Both the position numbers and the translations under genes were made by a program. The notes under the pieces were generated by a model that saw only the letters and a program-made list of their open reading frames with translations, searched no databases and had not been told where the DNA came from. From positions 1 to 14,929 of the forward strand of contig CADBUK010000185.1 in the NCBI GenBank assembly GCA_902797915.1: 14,929 bases of DNA, given 5' to 3'. Below are positions 6,512 through 12,688 of the stretch, piece by piece. The DNA is from Oscillospiraceae bacterium (GTDB taxonomy: Bacteria; Bacillota; Clostridia; Oscillospirales; Acutalibacteraceae). Numbering within the stretch: the stretch's first letter is position 1; every line of letters begins with the position of its first letter.

Positions 6512-9500
6512 ATGTCTTGCTTTTCAAAGCTATTTGAAAAGAGCAGTGAATTTTCAAGCCTCGCAAAAGCGGTAACCCCCGGGGGTACGCCTTGCGGGGC
6601 TATCGGTGTTTCCGACGCGGTAAAAGCGCATTTTATTCATTCTCTTATGCAGTCAAAGGGCGAACGCGCCCTTGTTGTTATGCCTGACGAAACCTCTGCA
6701 ATCAGAATGAGCGAAAATCTCAGCGCCGTTCAGTCGGGCGTTCTGTATTACCCCTCCCGCGAGTTTACCTTGCAGGAGGTTGCGGGCATTTCGCACGATT
6801 TTGAGCATATCCGCCTCGGCGTGCTGTCAAAAATATTAGATGAGAAATACACGGCGGTAGTCTGTTCCGTTACAGCCGCCTGCCAGTTTACAATGCCGCC
6901 CGCGGAGCTGAAAAAGCGCACAAGGGTTATCAGGGTTGGCGATATGGTAAATCTTGACGAGCTGATTTCGTTTCTCGTTTATGCGGGCTATTCGCGCTAT
7001 GAGCAGGTGGACGGCACCTCACAGTTTGCCGTAAGGGGCGGTATTGTAGATATTTTTCCGCCAAGCTTCAGGGAGCCCGTAAGGCTTGAGCTCTGGGGCG
7101 ACGCGGTGGACGGTATATCGTCCTTTGATATTGTCACCCAGCGCCGTACGGGCAAGCTTTCACAAATTGAAATTGCGCCGTCAACCGAGGTGCTTTTTGA
7201 GTCCGACGAACGCTTTGTAAAGAAAATTGAAGCGCTCGCAAAGGGCTTGCAGGGCAAGGCGGTTAAAGCAAGGGACGCGCTTTATGCGGACTGCGATTTG
7301 CTGAAAAACGGCTCGTCGCTGATATGTAACGATAAATACCTGCCGCTCGCTTATGAAAGCAAGGGCATTTTTGATTACCTTTCGGGGCTGCTTATCGTGT
7401 GCGAAAGTGCCAAGGTTAAGGAACGCATTAACGCCGCCGATAAGCTTATGCAGGAGCAGGTTAAGTGGCTGCTTGAAAACGGCACGCTCTGTAAGGGGCT
7501 TGATAAATTTCAGCTTGATTTCGATGAGCTGAAGGATGTTTATACTTCAAACGGCGCGGTGTATCTTGATTCGCTTCCGCGAGGCTCGTTTGACACCCCC
7601 GTTGCACATCTTTCAAGCTTTCAGATACAGAGCTTTAACGCCTGGAACGGTACGGTTTCACAGCTTAAAGACGACGTTGTGCCCCTGCTTAAAAGCGGCT
7701 ACACGGTTTGCGTTATGGCGGGTACCACAAGAAGCGCAAAGGCGCTTGCCGACGATTTGATTGACGACGGAATTAACGCGGTTTTCTGCGCGGGTTATCC
7801 TATGGAATTTCAAAAGGGCGCCGTTACCGTTACAACGGGCACGATTAACGCGGGCTTTCAGGTTTCGGAAATCAAGTTTGCCCTCATTACCCACATCAAA
7901 TCCCTGCAGCAGAAAAAGAAGCGCAAAAAGGTTGACTCTAAAAACGCCATTCATTCGCTTGACGAGCTTGCAGTCGGCGATTATATCGTTCACAATGTGC
8001 ACGGTATTGGCGTTTTTGAGGGAATTCACGCGCTTGAGCTCAATAAGGTTAAAAAGGATTATATCAAGATTTCATACGCTAAGGGGGACACTTTGTACGT
8101 CCCCGTAACTCAGCTTGATTTGGTTTCAAAATACATTGGCCCCGGCGAAAACAACAACGTAAAGGTTAACCGTCTCGGCGGCGCTGAATGGAAAAAGGCA
8201 AAGGCAAGGGTGCGTTCCTCCGTCAAGGATATGGCTAAGGAGCTGATTGCGCTTTATGCAAAGCGAATGAGCACGAAGGGCTATGCCTTTTCGCAGGATA
8301 CTGATTTGCAGCGTGATTTTGAGCTGCGCTTTGCTTACGATGAAACGGACGACCAGCTTCGCTGCGTACAGGAAATAAAGCAGGATATGGAGCGCCCCGT
8401 GCCTATGGAGCGCCTGCTTTGCGGCGATGTCGGCTTCGGTAAAACAGAGGTTGCTCTGCGTGCCGCCTTCAAATGTATTTCAGAGGGCAAGCAGTGCGCC
8501 GTGCTGGTGCCTACAACGGTGCTTGCAATGCAGCATTTTAACACCGCAAGGCTTAGGATGGAGGCGTTTCCCGTAAAAGTGGAAATGCTTTCCCGCTTCG
8601 TTTCCCCCACAAAGCAGAAAGAGGTTTTGAAGGGGCTGCGCGAGGGCAGGGTGGATTTATTAATCGGCACACACCGCATTATCAGCAAGGATATTGCCTT
8701 TAAGGATTTGGGGCTTTTGATTGTTGATGAGGAACAGCGCTTCGGCGTTGCGCAGAAGGAAAAAATTAAAGAAAAGTTCCCGCGCGTTGACGTGCTTACT
8801 CTTTCCGCTACGCCTATTCCGAGAACGCTTAATATGGCGCTTTCGGGTATTCGTGATATGAGCTTGATTGAGGAAGCGCCGGGCGACCGCTACCCCGTGC
8901 AGACCTATGTGCTTGAATATGATTTCGGCGTTTTGGTTGAGGCTATGCAAAGGGAGCTTGCGCGCGGAGGTCAGTGCTATTACCTGCACAATAATATAGA
9001 AACCATAGACCATATTGCAGTAAAAATTAAAAATGAAATTCCCGAGGCGCACGTCGGTATTGCTCACGGCAGAATGACCGAGGAACAGCTGTCTGACGTC
9101 TGGGCGCAGCTTATCAACGGCAAAATCGACATCCTTGTATGCACCACGATTATTGAAACGGGCGTTGACGTTGCAAATGTAAACACCCTTATTATTGAAA
9201 ATGCAGACCGTATGGGGCTTGCCCAGCTTCATCAAATTCGCGGCAGGGTGGGCAGAAGCTCACGCCGTGCCTACGCATATCTTACCTTTACGCGCGGCAA
9301 GGAGCTTTCCGACGTCGCAACCAAAAGGCTTGAGGCAATCCGCGAGTACACGGAGTTCGGCTCGGGCTTTAAAATTGCAATGCGCGATTTGGAAATCAGG
9401 GGCGCGGGCTCGCTGCTCGGCAACCGCCAGCACGGGCATATGGAAGCCGTCGGGTATGATATGTATTTAAAGCTTCTCGGCGAGGCTGTTGCAGAGGAAA

Positions 9501-9979
9501 AGGGCGAGCTTAAAGAGGGCGAGGAAAAGCCTGAATGTCTTATTGATTTGCCGATTGAGGCGCATATACCCGAGGATTATATTGCCTCCACTCCGCAGCG
9601 CCTTTCAATGTATAAGCGTATTGCCGCCATCAGAAACGACGCTGACGCCAAGGACGTTTACGACGAGCTTAAAGACCGCTTCGGCACTCCTCCCGAATCT
9701 ATTCTGGGCTTGGTTGAGGTTTCGCTTCTGCGTAACTCAGCCGCAAATCTCGGCGTTTATGAAATTACGCAGAAAAACGGCGCGGTTACGCTTTATATGG
9801 CGCAGCCCGATATTGATTGCGTTATGGCGCTCAATAAGGTTATGAAGGGCAGGGTTATGCTTTCCGCAGGCAAAAAGCCTTTCGTTTCGGTAAAGCTCGG
9901 CGCAGAGTCCACGCTTGAAACCGTACGCACCTGCCTTGATATAATGCAGGCTGTTAAAAATGAAAAAAATCCTGAATAA
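6512..9979 (+). CDS. mfd: Transcription-repair coupling factor Mfd
   Basis: A 1155-residue SF2 DNA translocase that removes RNA polymerase stalled at DNA lesions and recruits the UvrABC excision system. The length is normal for the family. The N-terminal UvrB-like region comes first, then the polymerase-interacting CarD-like domain (about 480-550, containing GDYIVHNVHGIGVF and DTLYVPV). The RecG-like motor follows, with Walker A GDVGFGKT (638-645, K644), the DEEQ box (739-742), LSATPIPRT and motif VI QIRGRVGRS (908-916). The C-terminal TRCF domain (about 1000-1110) is complete. An AGGAG site lies 11 nt before the ATG. It is probably co-transcribed with pth and ends at a strong terminator hairpin 6 nt after its stop codon. 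Confidence 0.97.
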   Translation: MSCFSKLFEKSSEFSSLAKAVTPGGTPCGAIGVSDAVKAHFIHSLMQSKGERALVVMPDETSAIRMSENLSAVQSGVLYYPSREFTLQEVAGISHDFEHIRLGVLSKILDEKYTAVVCSVTAACQFTMPPAELKKRTRVIRVGDMVNLDELISFLVYAGYSRYEQVDGTSQFAVRGGIVDIFPPSFREPVRLELWGDAVDGISSFDIVTQRRTGKLSQIEIAPSTEVLFESDERFVKKIEALAKGLQGKAVKARDALYADCDLLKNGSSLICNDKYLPLAYESKGIFDYLSGLLIVCESAKVKERINAADKLMQEQVKWLLENGTLCKGLDKFQLDFDELKDVYTSNGAVYLDSLPRGSFDTPVAHLSSFQIQSFNAWNGTVSQLKDDVVPLLKSGYTVCVMAGTTRSAKALADDLIDDGINAVFCAGYPMEFQKGAVTVTTGTINAGFQVSEIKFALITHIKSLQQKKKRKKVDSKNAIHSLDELAVGDYIVHNVHGIGVFEGIHALELNKVKKDYIKISYAKGDTLYVPVTQLDLVSKYIGPGENNNVKVNRLGGAEWKKAKARVRSSVKDMAKELIALYAKRMSTKGYAFSQDTDLQRDFELRFAYDETDDQLRCVQEIKQDMERPVPMERLLCGDVGFGKTEVALRAAFKCISEGKQCAVLVPTTVLAMQHFNTARLRMEAFPVKVEMLSRFVSPTKQKEVLKGLREGRVDLLIGTHRIISKDIAFKDLGLLIVDEEQRFGVAQKEKIKEKFPRVDVLTLSATPIPRTLNMALSGIRDMSLIEEAPGDRYPVQTYVLEYDFGVLVEAMQRELARGGQCYYLHNNIETIDHIAVKIKNEIPEAHVGIAHGRMTEEQLSDVWAQLINGKIDILVCTTIIETGVDVANVNTLIIENADRMGLAQLHQIRGRVGRSSRRAYAYLTFTRGKELSDVATKRLEAIREYTEFGSGFKIAMRDLEIRGAGSLLGNRQHGHMEAVGYDMYLKLLGEAVAEEKGELKEGEEKPECLIDLPIEAHIPEDYIASTPQRLSMYKRIAAIRNDADAKDVYDELKDRFGTPPESILGLVEVSLLRNSAANLGVYEITQKNGAVTLYMAQPDIDCVMALNKVMKGRVMLSAGKKPFVSVKLGAESTLETVRTCLDIMQAVKNEKNPE
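9915..9945 (+). promoter_or_regulatory. Possible internal promoter at the 3' end of mfd
   Basis: Inside the last codons of mfd lies a perfect TATAAT (9940-9945) preceded by TGA, making an extended -10 element. A TTGAAA (9915-9920) sits 19 bp upstream, longer than ideal. If active, it would start transcription near 9952 and feed the M23 gene, with the terminator hairpin in its leader. Coding constraint could also explain the match. Confidence 0.35.
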
Positions 9980-9985
9980 AATCAA

Positions 9986-10022
9986 ACGCCTCTGCTCAAA
10001 ATAAGGGCAGAGGTGTTTTTTT
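9986..10022 (+). terminator. Intrinsic terminator after mfd, overlapping the next gene's ribosome binding site
   Basis: The stem begins in the ACGCCTCTGC arm (9986-9995) and pairs with GCAGAGGTGT (10007 onward, one G-U pair), extended inward by TC/GG, with an A-rich loop. It is followed by a run of seven T (10016-10022). The run ends exactly where the ATG of the M23 gene begins (10023), so the terminator occupies the entire space before that gene. Confidence 0.9.
10009..10015 (+). promoter_or_regulatory. Shine-Dalgarno of the M23 gene, inside the terminator stem
   Basis: AGAGGTG, a good match to the anti-Shine-Dalgarno sequence, lies 7 nt before the ATG at 10023. The T-run of the terminator serves as the spacer. 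When the hairpin forms, the site is paired and hidden. No other ribosome binding site exists for this gene. Confidence 0.7.
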
Positions 10023-10715
10023 ATGTCATCAAATTTTAAAGCTAAAAAGGATAACAGAAATTTAAAGGCTTTGTTTTCTGTTATCTGCGTTTCTATTATT
10101 GCCCTCGGCACAGTTGTTTATTTTACAACCAAGCCGGCAAATGATGTTAACGAAAATACAACTATTGAGGAAACAACTGCCGTTCAGCGCAGCGTTACCG
10201 TGGTTGAAACTACAACAGAGGAAAGCACTGCCGCCACGGAGCCCGAAACGCAGGAAGCTGAAACGGAGCCCGCTTCAATGCCGCAGACGGACAGCAACAC
10301 GCCGTACAAAAGCTTTTATCAGTATCCGTTAAGCGAGGCGGTTGTTAACGGCTATACGCAGGAGCTTGTTAAAAACGAAACTATGGGCGATTACCGAAGC
10401 CACCCCGCTATTGATTTTAAGGGCGAGGCAGGCGAGGACGTTTTCGCAATCAACGACGGTCTTGTGCTCAGCGTTTATAACGACAGCCTGCTCGGTATGA
10501 CGGTTGAAATTGACCACGGCGGCACGCTTGTTGCAAGGTATTGCGGGTTCGATTCCGTTGCGGTATCGGAGGGCGACGAGGTGCAAATCGGTCAGCTTGT
10601 CGGCACTCTCGGCGCAGTTCCGTTTGAAAAAACCGCGCAAAGCCACCTGCATTTTGAAACAAAGCTGGACGGGGAATATGTTGACCCGCTTCTTGTAATG
10701 GGCAAAACCGAATAA
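10023..10715 (+). CDS. Membrane-anchored M23 (LytM) metallopeptidase, SpoIIQ-like
   Basis: A 230-residue protein with a short basic cytoplasmic tail, one membrane helix (about 17-36), a Thr/Glu-rich extracytoplasmic linker (about 45-92) and a C-terminal LytM domain (about 100-225). Such domains cut peptide cross-links in peptidoglycan. All zinc and catalytic residues are present: H127 and D131 in HPAID, and H208 and H210 in HLHFE. The order of motifs, including DSLLGMTVEIDHG and VPFE before SHLHFE, resembles SpoIIQ, the forespore half of the channel between forespore and mother cell. Clostridial SpoIIQ keeps the full zinc site, unlike Bacillus subtilis SpoIIQ. I infer spoIIQ only moderately; a general cell-wall endopeptidase is the alternative, and no sigma-F promoter could be recognised. 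Its Shine-Dalgarno lies in the preceding terminator, and it ends at a second terminator. Confidence 0.88.
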   Translation: MSSNFKAKKDNRNLKALFSVICVSIIALGTVVYFTTKPANDVNENTTIEETTAVQRSVTVVETTTEESTAATEPETQEAETEPASMPQTDSNTPYKSFYQYPLSEAVVNGYTQELVKNETMGDYRSHPAIDFKGEAGEDVFAINDGLVLSVYNDSLLGMTVEIDHGGTLVARYCGFDSVAVSEGDEVQIGQLVGTLGAVPFEKTAQSHLHFETKLDGEYVDPLLVMGKTE

Positions 10716-10720
10716 GCAAC

Positions 10721-10755
10721 AAAAAACGGCTGCACAGAATGTGCAGTCGTTTTTT
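10721..10755 (+). terminator. Intrinsic terminator after the M23 gene
   Basis: A 10-bp stem (CGGCTGCACA at 10727-10736, TGTGCAGTCG at 10740-10749, one G-U pair) with a 3-nt loop, six A before it and six T after it. The symmetry means it could also stop transcripts arriving from the minus-strand gene at 10833-11804, so it probably serves both convergent units. Confidence 0.92.
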
Positions 10756-10796
10756 ATGTAATGCGTGGTATTTCGTATTTAGAAAGGAGAGATGAT

Positions 10797-10964
10797 ATGA
10801 AAGGGAGAGATTTGCCACGCGTCGTAATCTGTTTATGCTTCGTTCGTGCCCGCGTTGTCGGTTGCCTGTTCCTGCGTTGTGCTCTCGTTTTCGCTCGGAA
10901 ATTCGGGGCGCTCGCTTTGGCTGAACTGCGGTCTGCTGTCAAACGGAATTTCGGTTTTACCTGA
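10797..10964 (+). CDS. Possible small cationic hydrophobic peptide (55 residues), doubtful
   Basis: An ATG at 10797 has a near-ideal ribosome binding site (AAAGGAG at 10784-10790, 6 nt spacing), and the frame runs 55 codons. The peptide begins MKGRDLPR and has hydrophobic, Cys-containing stretches (VVICLCFV, VVGCLFL, GALALAEL) between Arg/Lys residues. That layout is seen in small membrane-active peptides such as type I toxins. Against it: all but the first 36 nt lie antisense within the 3' end of the convergent minus-strand gene, so the frame may be a by-product, and no convincing promoter was found between it and the terminator at 10721-10755. It could also be the surviving 5' end of a lost gene. 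Low confidence. Confidence 0.2.
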   Translation: MKGRDLPRVVICLCFVRARVVGCLFLRCALVFARKFGALALAELRSAVKRNFGFT

Positions 10965-11804
10965 AATTGCAAATTGTGCAAAGGTTATTCCGCCCGCAAT
11001 AATCAAAACCGAAAGCGTAAATATAATTGCGTTTTTAGTGTTCTTTAACGTTGCTTTAAAGCCTCTCTTGTTGAAGCCTGAAAGGATTAAATAAACAATC
11101 ACTGCTGCAAGCAAAAGGTTTTCAGCGCCGAGAATTACTACATAAGCCGTGTCAATCTGCGCTGTTGCACTGCCGCCCATATTGCTCATATCGCCGTTGA
11201 AATCGGGCGGTGTCATCTGCTGATTATTGCCGTCGTTGTTCGGCATCTGTTGGTTGCCGTTCTCGCTCGGACCGTTTGCGCTTTTTGTTGTGTCCTCATC
11301 GCCCGTGCCGTCGGATTGCTGACCTTCATCTGCAGTTCCTGCGCCGTTATCGTTCGGGCGCTGGGGTCTGTCTGAGCTACTCTTGCTCGGACCGTTCTGG
11401 CTCTTGCTCGGTCCGTTTGCGCTTTGGCTGCCGTCGGCATTTTCGCCGGTCGAGCCGTTCATATCGGGCGGAGTGTTTTCGCCGTTGCCGTTCTGCATAT
11501 CGGGCGGTGCGCTTTCGCCGTCGCCGTTCTGTGTGTCGCCGTTTTGCATTTCGGGCGGGGCTTGAGGTTGGTCGGTGGTCTGCTCGCCGTCAGAGCTTTG
11601 CCCGTTATTACTTTGAGAATTGTCAAATTGCGGCGGCTGACCGCTCGGCATTTCGCCGAATTGAGATTTTATGCTGTCAATTGCGTTGCTTTGCGCCTGC
11701 TCCTTGGCGTATCCGTAAGTGAAGCAGGAACACGCCGCAAGCACAATTACCATTGCAATCATAATGGTATTTCTAATATATCTTTTTCTTAATACCTTTT
11801 TCAT
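10833..11804 (-). CDS. Low-complexity Asn/Gln/Gly/Pro/Ser-rich membrane protein, unknown function
   Basis: A 323-residue protein. Residues 1-30 form a basic start and a hydrophobic segment ending in LAAC (Cys25), which could be a lipobox or a simple membrane anchor. Residues about 50-212 are disordered-looking and rich in Asn, Gln, Gly, Ser, Pro and Asp, with repeated units such as PPEMQNGD, PPDMQNGN, PPDMNGS and the NGPSKS pair. Two membrane helices follow (about 220-243 and 259-280) with a Lys/Arg-rich loop between them (NKRGFKATLKNTKN), then an acidic, Gln/Glu/Thr-rich tail. The positive-inside rule places the long linker and the tail outside the cell. The start has AAAGGAG 6 nt upstream. 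It lies downstream of the kinase-regulator pair, beyond that operon's terminator, so it may be a target or accessory of the system (inference). No catalytic motif is visible and I cannot assign a family. Confidence 0.85.
   Translation of the reverse strand: MKKVLRKRYIRNTIMIAMVIVLAACSCFTYGYAKEQAQSNAIDSIKSQFGEMPSGQPPQFDNSQSNNGQSSDGEQTTDQPQAPPEMQNGDTQNGDGESAPPDMQNGNGENTPPDMNGSTGENADGSQSANGPSKSQNGPSKSSSDRPQRPNDNGAGTADEGQQSDGTGDEDTTKSANGPSENGNQQMPNNDGNNQQMTPPDFNGDMSNMGGSATAQIDTAYVVILGAENLLLAAVIVYLILSGFNKRGFKATLKNTKNAIIFTLSVLIIAGGITFAQFAISGKTEIPFDSRPQFSQSERPEFPSENESTTQEQATDNAGTNEA
11262..11425. repeat. Dispersed direct repeats coding for NGPS motifs
   Basis: Three copies of a CTCGG(A/T)CCGTT unit occur at about 11265-11275, 11385-11395 and 11406-11416. 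The first and third continue into TTGCGCTTT, encoding KSANGPS and QSANGPS. With the tandem block at 11461 they show that the linker grew or is maintained by short sequence duplications. Confidence 0.6.
11461..11565. repeat. Imperfect tandem repeats coding for PP(E/D)MQNG units
   Basis: Within the low-complexity gene, two adjacent 36-nt copies (11461-11496 and 11497-11532) begin ATATCGGGCGG and carry a GCCGT(T/C)GCCGTTCTG core. A related copy starts at 11548 with ATTTCGGGCGG. They encode the PPDMQNG/PPEMQNG series and differ at several bases, so they are old or under coding selection rather than fresh duplications. Confidence 0.7.
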
Positions 11805-11834
11805 AGGTTTGCTCCTTTAAGTTTATTCGGGTTT

Positions 11835-11865
11835 ATTATCAGAGATGCGCCTCTCTTGTTTTCAA
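11835..11865 (-). promoter_or_regulatory. Candidate long-spacer promoter with internal dyad, for the low-complexity membrane protein
   Basis: On the minus strand, TTGAAA (11865-11860) and GATAAT (11840-11835) are separated by 19 bp. The spacer holds a perfect inverted repeat, AGAGA and TCTCT around a 6-bp centre (11841-11856). A 19-bp spacer containing a dyad is the hallmark of MerR-type activated promoters, though response regulators can also act here. The start would be near 11827, with a leader of about 22 nt. Confidence 0.4.
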
Positions 11866-11920
11866 GCACAGCATAACCCCAAAACTTAAAATGAACTTTA
11901 AAAAAATGAAAACTTTTTCA

Positions 11921-11951
11921 AAATAAAAACCCTCGGTCAAAAAACCGAGGG
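11921..11951 (-). terminator. Intrinsic terminator of the kinase-regulator operon
   Basis: Read on the minus strand, CCCTCGGT pairs perfectly with ACCGAGGG (8 bp, loop of six T plus G), followed by TTTTTATTTT. It lies 38 nt beyond the response regulator stop codon and separates the two-component operon from the downstream membrane protein gene. Confidence 0.88.
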
Positions 11952-11989
11952 CAACTTAATAACATATTTATATATTTTTACACTGTAAA

Positions 11990-12685
11990 CTATTTATTAA
12001 ACCTGTACCCCTTACCCCAGACGGTGTGGATGTAATCAAGCGTCGGGTCAACCTCCTTGATTTTTTCGCGTATGCGGTTAACGTGTACCGTAACGGTTGA
12101 GGTTTCGCCGATGGCGTCGTATTTCCATATTTCGCTGAACAGTTTTTCCTTGCTGAAAACCGTGTTAGGCCCTGACGCAAGGTAGTAAAGCAGGTCAAAT
12201 TCCTTGTTGGTTAACAGCAGCTCCTCGCCGTTAATAAACGCGCGGCGCGAATTACCGTCAAGCTTCAGATTATCAATCTCAACAAGCGGGGCAAATTTTT
12301 TTGCAGGCTCCTTTGCCGTCAGGCGCTGGTAACGGCTGAGATGTGCAATAACCCTTGCAACAAGCTCGCTCGGAGAAAACGGCTTAACAATGTAATCGTC
12401 GGCGCCGAAGCCGAGCCCCTTGATTTTGTCAAGGTCGTCCTTTTTTGCGCTTACAAGCAAAATCGGAATATCCTTGTGCTCGCGTACGCGGCGGCAGATG
12501 TCAAGCCCGTCAATTTCGGGCAGCATAATGTCAAGCAGGATTAAGTCAAAATCCTCCTCAAGCGCAAGCGTCAAGCCCTCTTTGCCGTCGGACGCGGTCT
12601 GAACGGCAAAATTATTTGCCTCAAGGTAATCCTTTTCAAGCTCCTGAATATTCAAATCGTCTTCAATTACAAGAATTTTTTTCAT
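11990..12685 (-). CDS. OmpR/PhoB-family response regulator
   Basis: A 231-residue transcription regulator. The receiver domain (1-about 118) has the acidic pair D9/D10, phosphoacceptor D52 in LLDIMLPEIDG, S79 and K101 in the KPFSPSEL motif. The DNA-binding winged-helix domain (about 132-230) shows TNKEFDLLYYLA and the recognition-helix region TSTVTVHVNRIREKI, ending in HTVWGKGYRF. It should be phosphorylated by the kinase encoded just upstream on the same strand and then bind target promoters as a dimer. Only 3 nt separate the two genes, and its AAGAGG ribosome binding site overlaps the last codons of the kinase, so translation is probably coupled. Targets are unknown; the low-complexity membrane protein gene downstream is a candidate. 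Confidence 0.96.
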   Translation of the reverse strand: MKKILVIEDDLNIQELEKDYLEANNFAVQTASDGKEGLTLALEEDFDLILLDIMLPEIDGLDICRRVREHKDIPILLVSAKKDDLDKIKGLGFGADDYIVKPFSPSELVARVIAHLSRYQRLTAKEPAKKFAPLVEIDNLKLDGNSRRAFINGEELLLTNKEFDLLYYLASGPNTVFSKEKLFSEIWKYDAIGETSTVTVHVNRIREKIKEVDPTLDYIHTVWGKGYRFNK

Positions 12686-12688
12686 AGG

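Noticed and set aside
8660..9235. 191-codon minus-strand frame inside mfd
   Set aside because: It is fully antisense to the conserved motor domain of Mfd, with no ribosome binding site and no recognisable motif.
9945..10022. Sigma-F/G sporulation promoter before the M23 gene
   Set aside because: I looked for a GYATA -35 with a GGNNANANT-type -10 and found no acceptable pair, so the SpoIIQ assignment gets no support from regulation.
11461..11565. CRISPR-like repeat pattern
   Set aside because: The repeats are adjacent, imperfect, in frame and inside a coding region, with no unique spacers.
11210..11722. 170-codon plus-strand Arg/Ser/Cys-rich frame opposite the low-complexity gene
   Set aside because: Its odd composition follows directly from reading repeated Gly/Asn/Pro codons backwards. 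The minus-strand frame has a good ribosome binding site, signal segment and membrane helices, so it is the real gene.
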